Below, piece after piece: positions 21,661 to 33,860 of a stretch of DNA of 64,000 bases. Both the position numbers and the translations under genes were made by a program. A model generated the notes under the pieces. That model did no database searches. It was given only the letters and a program-made list of their open reading frames with translations, and was not told where the DNA came from. Origin of the DNA: Myotis daubentonii (Eukaryota; Chordata; Mammalia; Chiroptera; Vespertilionidae); NCBI RefSeq assembly GCF_963259705.1, contig NC_081842.1, positions 91,502,433 through 91,566,432 on the forward strand, in the 5' to 3' direction. Position 1 is the stretch's first letter. The number at the start of each line of letters is the position of its first letter.

Positions 21661-24653
21661 TAGGTAATGCCTGGGTAAGTTTCTAGAAGGAAGTTATTTA
21701 TAAAACAGGTTTAAAATACACATAGAATAAAATAAATACACATAGATATTTGTTTGTTTCCTTTTGGAATTGGGATAAAAAACTATGAGAGTACACTCCA
21801 GTCTATGTTGCATCAGGTCAGTTGAGAAGTATGAGTAAATGTAGGTCCCTATTTTAACAAACTTGGTAGTCATCCAATTTGCTTCATTATATTTTAATGT
21901 CATTTAAAATGGAAAGCTGTTATGCCAGTGTACAAATGGGGATATCACTTAGAGATTCATCTCAGGAACTGCCCTAGCAGCACCTCTCCTCCCAACTAGC
22001 TTTGCTAATTACCTTACCTCAATATTTTGCCTGTCAGCCCTCCTGCAGGCAAGGACTCATTTCTATCCTCCCCTAATCACCTCCTGTACCAGCACACTCA
22101 CCAAGGAAAGTCGACAAAACCCCTTTCTGGAAAACCTAAGTTTAAAATAATATATCCACTCTCATAAAGGAAGAGTAGAGTGGATATAGCACTTAGAGTA
22201 GATATTTGATGCACAGTATTTTTCATTTAATAGAATTGACAATGGCCATAACAGCAACAGTTTTGGACTAGTGCTTTGAAACATTATTTTGTATGTATAA
22301 ATCTCTTAAATTTGATATTTGGTTTATCTTTCATCAATAACTTATTAACCTCACAAAACTCCTTTATTCCCTCTTTTATGTTTTATAAATGAAATTTATA
22401 ATAGTCATCATAAAACATAGCAGTTCATGTGAAGCTATGTTTCCTTGCGTGCATGTATTTTCACTTGGTCATCTGGCTTACTTTGAAAGGATAAAATCCT
22501 GCTCTGTGTCAGGACCAGTGAAGCTGACTATTATGATAGAAATATAGTGCTCTGGGTTATTAGAGTAGAGATGGTGGACCTTTGAAATTTTCCTTGGGCT
22601 GTCCAGAAAAGTAAGACATTTTCAATGGAGAAAGTAGATGTTAATGATCAACACTGTAACTATATGTAGAATGAAATGTAGGTGCTGGTGTGGGATTTGG
22701 AAAATAAACTTGATACAACTCTAGATTTCAAGGAGGTGAGTCACAAGGGTAAATTAGACTGGTATTTCAAAACATAATGGGCACATAAATATCCTATAGA
22801 TTTAATTGAGTGGAGTTGCTATTGGATCAGGTTGTTACTGTATCCAGGCATTCTGCATTTTGACAAGCACCCCAAGTTAATCTACTCCTGGTGATCCCCA
22901 TTCCCACTTTGGAAATACTGTCTCATCATGCTAGGAGTCCGGAGCGGAAACAGTGCTCTTTGGTTGTAGAGCACAGACATTGCTAGAGTTGAAGGCAGAT
23001 ACTGGAGAAATCAAAGGTGCTAACAGGCTAACAACTGGTATTTATTCTCTTTTCATTATTAATGCTTAGAAAAGTCCACTATTATTTATGACACTAACAT
23101 TTTCTAATTAAGCAAAAACAAGGACAAACTGAAACAAAAACAAGAAACATTTCATAAAAATTCACTTTTATAAATGCTCATTGTCAATTGCAATACTTGA
23201 TTGAAATTATTATAGCTAATATTTTATGTATTACCAGAATGGAAAATGAGTTTGAAAAATTTACTTATATTATACAGGAATCTTACAGTTAGCTTATATA
23301 AAATGAACAAATCCATTGTGAGTATTCTTAAAATTCATATAGAGGATTAGGCAGAATAAAAAGTAAAATGGAGAAAGATTTAAATCAAGCAAAATTTTCT
23401 CATAAACACACATACCCAAAATATGATAGCTACTTCCTATTCTATTTAAACATCAATTCAGTACATATCTGGGAAAACTTTGAGATAAACGAAGAGAAGG
23501 TTGAATTGTTAGCATTTAGCAATGCTGAACTAGTTCAGAGGACTAAAATGTCCCGATAAACAAGTAATGGTGAAATCCAGAGAAACTTCTTGTTCCAGCC
23601 AATAGATATGGAAGGAAAGAGAAATTCAATATGTTTGGCACATCAACATTTCAATGCAGAAAAAGGAACATTTTTCAATATATGATGTAAACATAGTACC
23701 AATAGGAAAGAACTGCGGGTAAGAACAACTCATGCTGTCCTGTTTCACTCTGTTTTCTTTAGAGGATTAAAAATTCAAATCCAAAGCTTGTTTTCAGTAC
23801 GGAGAGTCTGAAAGCCTAAAAGTAAATAAATGCATCCTAATTAAGACAAAAATATTCTAGTGAAAGGGCGGAAATATTACCATTAAGTCCTTAGTCCTGA
23901 AATATTATTTTCCAATAAAATAGAAACCCCTCTGACCAGGTCTAATCCTGACAAAAATTTAATTATAATTTATTGAAAATCTTTTATATGAGTCCAAAGT
24001 TCAGTTGATAATGAACTTTTGGTCTAAACGTCTGAACTTGGACACATTCTGGTGGAAAACAGGCACTGAGGAAAGAATTTAAATGACTTGGATGTGAGGA
24101 ATGAGGCACTGTGTCAAGTTTTTAAATAGTCAAATTACTTCATTGTAGTTCAGTTGCAAAATATTCAAGAGAGGAAAATGGGAGAATTTTCAAAGGCATC
24201 AAGAATGGTCTCTAATTTCTGAAGGAGAGAGTTCAATGACATAATGTACTAAAACTTTCTTTTAACATAAAAATCATGCTTGGAGAACTAACCACATTTA
24301 TAAAGTCCAAGATTTTGCAGCAAAAGATTTTTTCAGAATATAGACAACCTCCTAGAGATCAATAGTTTAAGATTAAGCAGCAGATTACTCCAATATTGCT
24401 GAGTAGACTTTCAATGAATAACAATTAAATGTAATTATACAGAAATTATTTGGCTTTAAGACTGATCTTTCCTATAGTCCAGATCTCTATATTATAAGCC
24501 ACTGTTTAAGGCAACAACTAATTCATATCTATTGACAAGTTTGTCGCGTTGTCTTATACATTTCCCATGCTTACTGAATATATCTGAAAATCACTATGCA
24601 AGGATTACAATGCTATGGAAGCACACATGTAATGATAGTTAAGAGTAGCAATT
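21661..24653. other. Long AT-rich stretch without young insertions
   Basis: No gene, exon or named repeat is recognised in nearly 3 kb. A GC-richer patch at 21965-22130 (with CTGCAGGCAAGGACTCATTTC) may be a decayed L2 end. A second patch at 22830-23010 is unassigned. The open frames are under 70 codons. Confidence 0.4.
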
Positions 24654-24668
24654 AAAATACTTCCACGA
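24654..24668. repeat. Left target-site duplication of the half-L1
   Basis: AAAATACTTCCACGA is repeated exactly at 27052-27066, on the other side of the retrotransposon. Confidence 0.95.
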
Positions 24669-25811
24669 GGAGAAACCAAGATGGCAGCATAGGTAAACAC
24701 CAAACTTGCTTCCTCCTACAACAACTTCACAAATACAACAAAAAGACAAAACAGACATCATCCAGAACCACAGGAAGGCTGGCTGAGTGGAAATTCCACA
24801 ACTAGAAGGAAAGAGAAAAGCACACTGAGAGTCAGGAGCTGTGGGAAGTAAAGTGCAGAGGTACAGAGGCTCGAGCGCTCGCGGAAAGGGGCTGGTACCT
24901 GAGGACGCGGCTGTCTTTTTGAATCGGGAGGGAGGCACAAGCTCCCAACTGCTCTGAACTCCAGTTCCAGGAAGTCTTTGGGGATCCAGGACTCATACGG
25001 GGAGAAATTGGACTGTCTGGCAGAACTCGGAACTCGAGGGCGGCTTTCCCTCAGAGGTGCTTGCAGCAATTAAGTTACCAAGACACTGAGATGTGCATCC
25101 CCTTAGGGCAGGGCTGAGGATCTGCCATAGCTGCTTGCTCCGCCCTGTTGATTCCTTGAGACACTGCCCCACCCAGGCTGTGGCAGAGGCTTTTGCATAT
25201 GAATTCCCTGGCCCTTTGCAACCTGAAAATTACCTAACAAATTACAGCTGGGCCAGAGAGACCCAGAACTTCCAAGAGAAGGCCCAAGGCCCCACAGCAG
25301 CTTGAATTGCTTCACAGCTGGGCCTCATCTGGGCACCTCCAAACTCCAAAAAAGGAAGGGGAATCTGCAGGTCTTTTCATAGCTCCTGCTGGGTAACCTC
25401 AGACAGAGACTAAATTAGCACCTCCTTAGATCCAAGAGCCAGTGTATCCAGTGGTCAGAGTGGGACCATCCAGATTACAACTCTTCCGATCCATAAGGGA
25501 CACACTCAGGGGGCAGACTCAGTGAGCACCAAAGCCCCACTGAAGCAAGTCTTGCCCCAGAAGGGTGTCTTCAGCACAGAAGTTCTCCCACTGCAGACAC
25601 AGCTGATTCTCACTGCCAATTGGCCTGGAGGTCAATTCCTCCCAGTGATACCTACAACAATCAAGGCATACCTACAACAAGACTGTGCACAAAGCCCACA
25701 AGGGGGTGCACCAAGAGTGTCCACCTCAGGTAACTGGGGAGGCTGAGCCACTGGGCATTATAGGACACCTAGCACACAAAACCACTCTACCAACACAGTG
25801 AAGCATAAAAA
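24669..25811 (+). promoter_or_regulatory. 5' UTR / internal promoter region of the half-L1
   Basis: This leader precedes ORF1 and is GC-richer than the surrounding DNA. CAAGATGGCAGC lies within the first 20 bases, the position where a YY1 site directs accurate transcription start in L1 elements. Promoter activity is inferred from the family. Two overlapping minus-strand frames (24639-24938 and 24758-25069) run antisense to it, but nothing shows they are used. Confidence 0.55.
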
Positions 25812-26657
25812 ATGCAGAGACAAAGAAAAAGGTCACAAATGACAGAAATGGAGGAAAGCAAACGACTGGATATAGAGTTCAAAACGACGTTTATAAGGTT
25901 TTTCAAGAATTTTATGGAAACCGCCGATAAACTTAGTGAGACCCTGGAGGATATGAAAAAAGACCAACTAGAAATTAAGCATACACTGACTGAAATAAAG
26001 AATAATATACAGAGATCCAACAGCAGACAAGAGGATCCCAAGAATCAAGTCAAAGATTTGAAATATGAAGAAACAAAAAATACCCAACCGAAGAAGCAAA
26101 AAGAAAAAAGAATCCAAAAATATGAAGATAGTGTAAGGAGCCTCTGGAACAACTTCAAGCATACCAACATCAGAATCATAGGGGTGCCAGAAGAAGAGAG
26201 AGGGCAAGATATTGAAAACCTATTTGAAGAAATAATGACAGAAAACTTCCCCTACCTGGTGAAAGAAATAGACTTACAAGTACAGGAAGCGCAGAGAACA
26301 CCAAGCAAAAGGAATCCAAAGAGGACCACACCAAGACACATCATAATTAAAATGCCAAGAGCAAAAGACAAAGAGAGAATCTTAAAAGCAGCAAGAGAAC
26401 AAAAGTCAGTTACCTACAAGGGAGTACCCATATGACTGTCAGCTGATTTCTTAACAGAAACCATGCAGGCCAGAAGAGAGTGGCAAGAAATATTCAAAGT
26501 GATGAATACCAAGAACCTACAACCAAGATTACTTTACCCAGCAAAGCTAGCATTCAGAATTGAAGGTCAGATAAAGAGCTTCACAGATAAGAAAAAGCTA
26601 AAGGAGTTCATCACCACCAAACCAGCATTATATGAAATGCTGAAAGGTATTCTTTAA
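25812..26657 (+). pseudogene. L1-type ORF1 with one premature stop
   Basis: ORF1 encodes the RNA-binding nucleic-acid chaperone of L1-type retrotransposons, which coats the element's RNA in the cytoplasm. The frame runs 282 codons from the ATG at 25812 to a stop at 26655-26657, broken by a TGA at 26433-26435 in the same frame. Visible parts: a basic N-terminus; a heptad-patterned coiled coil at about residues 17-70; a Lys/Gln-rich linker at 75-100; an RRM-like segment with NIRIIGVPEEERGQDIENLF at about 118-137; and a C-terminal domain with PRHIIIKMPRAKDKERIL continuing past the stop into MQARREWQEIF and LLYPAKL. The stop sits where related proteins usually have an arginine, so CGA to TGA decay at a CpG is likely. 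No frameshift is seen. As it stands it would give a 207-residue product lacking the end of the C-terminal domain. Confidence 0.88.
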
Positions 26658-27051
26658 GAAGAGGAAGAAGAAAAAGGAACTCTTACCATTTGCCACAGCA
26701 TGGATGGAACTGGAGAGCATTATGCTAAGTGAAATAAGCCAGTCAGAGAAGGATAAATACCACATGATCTCACTCATTTGTGGAATATAATGAACAACAT
26801 AAACTGATGAACAAGGACTGATCCAGAGACGGAGAGGCATTGATTAGACTGTCGGGCTTTGGAGGGAGGGTAGGGGAAGGTAGGGGTAAGGGGGAAAGAT
26901 CAACCAAAGGACTTATATGCAAGCATATAGGCCTAACCAATGGACACGGACAATGGGGGGGTGAGGGCATGAGCGGGGAGGTGGGGGGTAGGGGGTAACG
27001 TGGGGATAAGGACACATATGTAATATCTTATTCAATAAAAATATATTTAAA

Positions 27052-27066
27052 AAAATACTTCCACGA
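27052..27066. repeat. Right target-site duplication of the half-L1
   Basis: AAAATACTTCCACGA, identical to 24654-24668; it directly follows the A-rich tail. Confidence 0.95.
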
Positions 27067-29096
27067 AATCATCAATATAAAGAACAACGATGCCAGCTTC
27101 ATCTCTTATTAGACAAATAGATGTTGTATAATGCAGTGCCATCTGCCTTTATAAAAGAGATTTTTATGTCAAATCAGTATGTAATAGTTTTGTTTAATAA
27201 TGCATACTATGACATCATAAGGTACTTCAGATCTAACCATACGAGTCCTAGCTATAATCTTGACGTCCTTTTTTCCCTTCTTTCTGCTTATTTGATCCAA
27301 ATAAAGACTTGTTTGCTAGTGTTTTCAGGAGCCTATTAGCTAACAAGCACCAGTATTCTGCTTTTACTCATCTGATTCTGAAGGTATTATCACATGTGCC
27401 AATGAGGACTTCAGACAAGCTTCAGTGACGTTGAAAAAAAAAAAAGTAGTCTTTCTGATTCTTACCAGCCTGCATACTTAATTTTGCTCATTATAAATAC
27501 TATGTGTAACAGTTTATCACACCAAATTGCAGTTAGTGTTTATCCATAGTGTTAAAATTTATACAGTTGGCTCTCTAAAGAATTTTATAATTAAAGATTT
27601 CCAAAGATTTTTATTTCTTAGCTACATGTGTCCCAGCTGGTTTTAGGAATTGGGCCATTACATTGCTTGTGAGGAAAGTGGCAGGAACCAATATGAATTC
27701 ACTGTGTGGGCCAGCAAGCAGAATTAATCAAATTGGAAACATATATAGAATTTACAGACACAGCTGTCAGAAAGGAATCGTAGGTAACAAGCATTCACTC
27801 AGGAGTAGACAGAAAAGTCTATGTTTAACCTACCCAGTCTTTCTGACTTGTTATGAAATAATCATCATTCAATAAACAAATATTTACTGAATGCCATGAT
27901 GTGCAGAGAAAATTTAAAAGGAATAAGAGGCAATGTCTACAGTCAAATAAGCATTTACAATAAATAAAAGAGTATTGCTATAGCAGAAATATGTAGAAAG
28001 TGATAAGGATCATTAGAAAAATTAGAGAGCTCAGCAGCTATTTGTGCCTGGGCTTCCTTATAGAATTCTTAAGAATATATGAGGAAGTGACGCTCTGTAG
28101 AGGGATGGAATTCTCCCTCTGAAACAGTTTCCACTGAAAACAATGAATAATTCAATGTATCAAGAAGAGTGCACTCAACAAATGGTCACAATAACATGTG
28201 AAACTTCTCAATTACCCAGAGAAATACTAAGATCATTTGCATTAAAAAATATTCCAAATTAAATAGATATGGACAAAAGTTATATCTTCAAAACCAAAAT
28301 TACTTCCTAATATTTTCTTTTCATAGCAAAATAACATTTTTGTGGTGAAAGTCCAAAATGAAATGAATTTGGGCAAAAAGAACGTATATTTTCAACTCTA
28401 TAATCTATGTATCCTATAAGTTTACTAACTAATTTTGTAAACTTTCTTAATTTTATTTTGTTGTAGTGAAATAATTATATTTTCTTGTAAGAAATAAGTA
28501 GAATAACTCATAATATGACTGTTACATAGGATTTGTTTACATGATATCAAACACAGCCAGATGAAAAGAGAAAAATATACTATAATTAATCAAGAATTTT
28601 TTCATCCTATACCAACTCTATAAATATCTAAAAACATTCGAACATCTGGCATCATGTAGCCAAAACCCTTGAGACAGTCAGTAAACTACTCACTGACCTT
28701 TCCTAACACCGAGACTCATGGACGCAAGGATCATCTTTTAGATCTTACAAAAAGGATTACCTTTTTCTGCTGTCATCAGAAGTTTTTGACCTTTCTGTTT
28801 CTTTCCTCAAGAAACTTCTCTAGAATTCCAATTTCATCCTTATATTTTCTGTGTACAGGCCACATTGAGGAAAAAAAAAAAAAACACTCCTTTTTTTTTC
28901 TCCTTATACAGAAGAATCATCTTTCTGCTGGTTTGCAATGTTTTGCACTTTTGTGATTGTGAGAAACCTGGACACAAATATTTAGTGTCCTCAAATGTAA
29001 ATTGAAATTTTTAAAGAGCAAATACATTATTAACATTTTATATCTGACTTTGGATATGCTCTGATAAAAAGCAGATTCAGTATATTTTATTTTATT
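27067..29096. other. AT-rich stretch with an L2-like remnant
   Basis: No gene is recognised. At about 27855-28010, on the minus strand, an L2-type end is suggested by CATTCAATAAACAAATATTT, CTGAATGCCATGATGTGCAG and an ACAATAAATAAAAGAG segment. The 95-codon frame at 28669-28956 has a low-complexity Lys/Phe middle and no recognised domain. Confidence 0.4.
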
Positions 29097-29312
29097 TTTT
29101 TTATATATTTTATTGATTTTTTACAGAGAGGAAGGGAGAGAGATAGAGAGTTAGAAACACCGATGAGAGAGAAACATCGATCAGCTGCCTCCTGCACATC
29201 TCCTACTGGGGATATGCCTGCAACCCAGGTACATGCCCTTGACCGGAATCGAACCTGGGACCTTTCAGTCCGCAGGCCGACGCTCTATCCACTGAGCCAA
29301 ACCGGTTTCGGC
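29097..29312 (-). mobile_element. VES-type tRNA-derived SINE
   Basis: A minus-strand VES SINE close to consensus. The head on the minus strand reads GCCGAAACCGGTTTGGCTCA (29293-29312). The B-box GGTTCGATTCC is intact, as is the GATCGATGTTTCTCTCTCATC-type body. The tail is the T-rich run at 29094-29112. A CATATTTTAATACA-like sequence after it resembles TATATTTTATTTTA before it, a plausible imperfect duplication. Confidence 0.92.
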
Positions 29313-30379
29313 ATATTTTAATACATTTATTCTTTTATTCTATGATATTTCATCAGGGGAAATAAATTCATATTTTCTTTAAAAATAAATATTATTTAGT
29401 TGAATGCCTAGTTCTCTTTTCTGAAAAGTCTTGGTCTAGGGGTTGGGGTGGGGAGGAATGAGAGGGTAGGGAGGTGGGAGAGGCATGGAATTCATTCTGT
29501 GAGTAATTCTGTTGGATTTTTTTCTCTTTTTTTTCTTGGCCAGCTCACCAGAGTCTATATTGAAATATAAACTGAATTTTGCCTGAGAAAATAATATACA
29601 TGAAAAGACACTTAACATTATTTTTTCTGCATAAGCTACTTCTAGGCTAGAAGGCTCATTCTTGAGAATTTTTAATGACAACGTCTAGTACCAAATCTTG
29701 TTTTTTTCTATGTGGTACTGTGCTAGAATTTTTCTCACTGTTTTAAAACTTTCATTAAAATGTGGTTTGAGGCAGCCAACTTTTTAAAACATTCTATGTG
29801 GAAATAAGGAAACTATTGCCCTGGACATCTTTGTGATTTATCAAACAATGCAATTCCAATCTAGACTGTTCCTAGTGTAAGGATACACCATTTTTAACCC
29901 TTAGTTGCAGTCACCATGCCCACTCTGTCACTCTGCTCAGGAGCAATTGTACCTTAAATATTTCCAGGTGATTGCAATGTGCTATTCATGGGCTTACTGA
30001 AAAAAAAGAATAAGAAGAAAAAGAAGAGATAGTGGCATGATGCTGTTTAGAGGATTAATTGCTGGCATATTGAATATGCATAGAGGCCCAAATTTGTTAC
30101 ATATTACACCTGCATGGTCAGTTTGTACTTTAAGACTAAAGCACATATATATGAAGAGATTTCTGACACGTTCAAGGAAGGATTAAATAGTTAATGGGAG
30201 AAAATAAAGAGACAGGTAAAGAAAAAAGTAATTGAGAAATTATATGAAGCAAGTAGTATGTCTACTTGACTAATAGTAATTAGTCCCCCAAATTTTTAAG
30301 AATATTAAGGATGAACCCAGATTAACGTTATACTGAATTATATAGTGAAAATATAGCATAGTTAATCCATTGGTCAAAT
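29313..30379. other. AT-rich stretch, nothing recognised
   Basis: No gene or named repeat. A G-rich patch at 29437-29480 and an A/G-rich run at 30001-30030 are low complexity. Confidence 0.45.
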
Positions 30380-30660
30380 ACAAGGGTGTTCCATTAAAAT
30401 CAAATGTGAGCCACAAGTCACATATGTAATTTTAATTTTCTAGTAGCCACATTTTAAAAATGAAAAACAGGTAAATATGTTTGCTGACATATTATACTTA
30501 ATACAATCTATTAAAATATTACTTCACCAGATAATCAATATAAAAATTTTGAATATATTCCATTCTTTGTTTTATACATACTAAATTGTTAAAATCTCAA
30601 ATTAGCCACAGCTGAACTGCTCATGTGGCTAGTGGCTCTGTATTAAGCAGTACTAGTTTA
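30380..30660 (+). mobile_element. Ancient non-autonomous hAT-type DNA transposon
   Basis: TGTGAGCCACAAGTCACATATGTAATTTTAATTTTCTAGTAGCCACATTTTAAAAATG and a terminal ...CTCATGTGGCTAGTGGCTCTGTATTAAGC segment follow, in order, an abundant mammal-wide hAT-Charlie-like MITE (quoted here only as landmarks split by divergence). A second copy in opposite orientation is at 46533-47335. The exact family name is not certain. Confidence 0.65.
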
Positions 30661-32729
30661 ATATGTTCTTATCTTGATGTTCTATTGTTCTTTTCCTAAA
30701 CAAATTGTACAGAAGTGATAGACACTGAAGTACCTTAAGATTAGATGCCATTAAGAGCAAATTTTAGTGTAAACATTTCAGATATTTCATGGGGGGGTGG
30801 GGCGGGGGAGAAATACCATAAACTCTGGAACACATAAAGAAAAACTACTAAGGATTCTTTTGCTATGTAAATGGTTTTAAAACTAAAAGCATGGATCATG
30901 CTATTAGCATTGACACGTAACTAAAGAAAAGCCTAAGGAAGTTAGAAAGCATGTCAGCTCAGCAGACCAGTCAGAAAGAGTGATGCCTTTCACATCATGC
31001 AGCTTATTTCAAACCGAGGACTGACAATCTGCAAGAGTTGAGAACAGCAGGGCATATAATAATTGGGTACTTCATTGCATGCTAATGACTCAGTCAGTGT
31101 ATCAGTGAAAGTATTTAATGTGGGTAGAAATAGGATCGATCATTATAGGTTTATTTTTAATGGGCTATTTCTTCCCATAGGAACTTAAATTCAATGCTAA
31201 TACCATTCTATTTCTATGGAATGCATGTTGTGCCATTCTGTGACAGTGAGGCACATAAATTTGTGAGAGTTTGTGTTTATATGCCTTTATTTTGCTTATG
31301 CAATATTTTAGGCACAATATTTCGGATAAAAATGAGACAAAAACAATACCAGGAGAAAAATAAGAAAGGACTTTTTAACTTTTTTTTTTTTATTTTAATG
31401 TAGCTTCTCTCGATGTAGAGAAAAACATTTTGGATTATTTTCTTATTGTTGACTTGAATTCCCCAAAACTAAATCCAATAGGTGATTTTACAGTAGGAAA
31501 TCATTAATTGAATCTTTAGGAGAAAGATAAGGATGACTTCATTAGGAACTGTCTTTCCTACAGGTATGATTCCTTTACATTCAAGATCATGTATGTAAAG
31601 GAGAAAACAGCATTTCACAAGCAATTATAGTCTCCATAATCCTTACCCAAGTTTAGGTGAAATGGAAAGCAGAATGAAAAGTAAGTTTTGTTACATGGAA
31701 TATTAATATATCTTGATTGAAATTGAATCAGAAATTCCCTGATGGCAAAAAGAAAGGTGAAAGATGAAAATTACCATTTCATTCTTTAGGCAATACCATT
31801 ATTGTACCCTAATTTTACCTATTCTGGCCTCATTAAGGTCAAGAATTGTCACTTGTATCCCAAGTATATGACAAATAAACTTTCATATCTGGATGACAGA
31901 CATCATATATTATCTAATATATACACTTTTCAGAGAAAAGGAAACACACAGATGGCTATAATCTACCAAATACAGCATCCTCAAAGTTATAAAATGGTAT
32001 GTAAAACAACTTGGAAAGTTTTTGCACAAACATCTTTCTAAAAAAATTCTTTATGACATATGCAGTTTGTTGGATTCTACTGAATAGCATGTGTTTGAGG
32101 CAGGGGAAATGAAACATTGTGTTTGCTGCTAACATTACTACACACTTCTGTGTAGTCAAATATGCCTTTGTTCTTTCAGATTATGTTTTCCAGACGGCAG
32201 TGTAAAATGCCCTTGTTCAGGCTTTTACTGGAAAATTACCCACTGCACCTGTATAAAAAACTCCCACTCCTGTTTTTTAAAGTCTACACATCTAGAAGAA
32301 AACCTTCATTGTTATGTAGTCAAGCACCCGGGCACCTAGTTATCAAGTCACTTCTATGTCATAGGTCAAGAAATGTGTTGAGTTTCAGAAAAGTTCAGTG
32401 ATTTATGCCATTAACTGAGAGAAAAAATATGAAAAGCAAAGGTCTTTGCATTTTTCAATCTGTACTCATTGTTCTAAAGACAGAGTGTGGCCTTTTAGCA
32501 CTGTGAAATAACTTTGCCCTTCATAAACAGTCACATGTATGTCCATGTATTGGAAAATAATGTGTCCTGTGCATTGGGATACAGCAAGAATCTTAACTAC
32601 GTTGCACAGTGTGCATGCAGTTTAATTTATCTTGCAAGAATATGACATGATATTTAATAAGGCCCTGAGCAAAGTATGTATTAATCTATTAAATGTTACT
32701 ATTTTCCCTGCCCTGCTAACAATGCTTTC
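30661..32729. other. AT-rich stretch, nothing recognised
   Basis: Several open frames of 67-79 codons (31194-31403, 31802-32041, 32162-32401) lack recognisable domains. A G-rich run lies at 30790-30810. No young repeat is seen. Confidence 0.4.
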
Positions 32730-32943
32730 TTAAAAAATATTTTTATTGATTTCAGAGAGAGTGAGAGAGAGATAGAAACATCAATGATGAGAGAGAATCA
32801 CTGATTGGCTGCCTCCTGCCTGCCCACCACTGGGGATGAAGCCTGCAACCAACCCCAGGAATGGGCTCTTGGTTGGAATTGAACCCGGGACCCTTCAGTC
32901 GGCAGATCAAAGCTCTATCCACTGAGCCAAACCAACTAGGGCT
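32730..32943 (-). mobile_element. VES-type tRNA-derived SINE
   Basis: Minus-strand copy with its head ending GAGCCCTAGTTGGTTTGGC (minus-strand sense at 32925-32943). It is of the ATCATTGATGTTTCTATCTC subfamily. The target-site duplication CTAACAATGCTTT occurs at 32716-32728 and again at 32944-32956 without mismatch. Confidence 0.92.
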
Positions 32944-32995
32944 CTAACAATGCTTTTTTATTTGCCTTGGTTTTTCAAGAGAGTGATCTGCTTTC

Positions 32996-33023
32996 AGTGT
33001 GTGTGTGTGTGTGTGTGTGTGTA
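32996..33023. repeat. (GT)n microsatellite
   Basis: About 13 GT units. Confidence 0.95.
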
Positions 33024-33399
33024 GTGAATATGGATGGCAAAAGACTACTTATGATGTGAATGTGTCATTTCCTAATTGGCAAGCTGGAGCAAATAATTTA
33101 ACTTTTCTCCTCCTTTCCTCCTCTATTAAGCGTGGATAATATATATGTTACAATAAAATCTCAGAATTGTGAGAAAAAATCGGGTGATATTTAGTAAAGT
33201 TTTTGTGTGACATTAATTCTCAGGAATCTATCACAACTGCTCTAGCATCAAGCTGACAAAGGCTTGCCAGTGACATACGGGAATTAGTTTTTGCTGTGTA
33301 CTCCGGCTCTTTTTTGTCTTATTTTTTGAAACACCCCTTGTTTCTATCCAGACAGACAGATCTGCATTACAGACAGCGGTACACACTGTGTTGTAACCA

Positions 33400-33860
33400 C
33401 CCCTTGTGTCAGCTCGGAGAGGCAGGGGAACACGTGGCCCTCCTCCCGACGCCCTGGGGGAGCTGTAGACTGAAGCTGAGGAACTGCGGGTCGGCAGGAG
33501 GGGGCTTCCCTCCACGCTGAGCCCACAGTGGGCACTGCTATCCTCCTGCCTTACCCCCGGGGCCTGATAAACTGGGGGGCTTGTAAACAACAGGGATGTA
33601 TTTCAGAGGTTCTGGCGGCTGGGAAGAAAAGATTGCGGAGGCAGCAGCAGATTCAGTCTGAGGAGAGACCATGTCCTCCTGGGCAGGCGCTGAAACCTCC
33701 CAGGGTGGGAGGGGCCTGGGAGCTTTCTCAGGCCTCCGACAGCCTGACTCCAGCCCCCCATCCCGCTCAGCACCCCAAGGACCCACTTCTAACAGCATCA
33801 CCTTGAGGGTTAGCATTTCAAGACATGAATGTGGAGGGACACACACATTCAGACCATAGC
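33400..33860 (+). repeat. GC-rich segment ending in an old unclassified mammalian repeat
   Basis: From 33566 on, GGGGCTTGTAAACAACAGGG, ATTTCAGAGGTTCTGGCGGCTGGGAAG, CAGCAGATTCAGTCTGAGGAG, TAACAGCATCACCTTGAGGGTTAG, ATTTCAAGACATGAATGTGG and ACATTCAGACCATAGCA recapitulate a common mammalian interspersed repeat whose family I cannot name. The part before it (33400-33560) is the most CpG-containing non-Helitron DNA in the window. Frames of up to 119 codons on both strands show no domain. Confidence 0.45.

Larger units (their letters stand above)
24669..27051 (+). mobile_element. Full-length half-L1 (HAL1-like) retrotransposon
   Basis: A complete 2.38-kb insertion flanked by a perfect 15-bp target-site duplication. 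It starts GGAGAAACCAAGATGGCAGC, a typical L1 5' end containing a YY1-like site (24677-24688). It then has a GC-rich 5' UTR of about 1.14 kb (24669-25811), an ORF1 (25812-26657) and a 3' UTR of about 390 bp with the TATGCTAAGTGAAATAAGCC segment. A G-rich polypurine tract (26863-27000) and a terminal AATAAAAATATATTTAAAAA follow. There is no ORF2 at all: ORF1 joins the 3' UTR within about 30 bp. That is the architecture of the known 'half-L1' group, whose members depend on L1 ORF2 protein supplied in trans. An internally deleted L1 is the alternative, but the full length and intact ends favour a HAL1-type master. Confidence 0.85.

Noticed and set aside
24639..25069. Two antisense open frames (99 and 103 codons) in the half-L1 5' UTR, reminiscent of primate L1 ORF0
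   Set aside because: ORF0 is known only from primate L1. The two frames overlap each other, and the first extends out of the element into host flank, so chance is the simpler explanation.
33231..33590. 119-codon open frame on the minus strand
   Set aside because: Overlapping frames exist on both strands of this GC-rich patch; no domain, no splice context.
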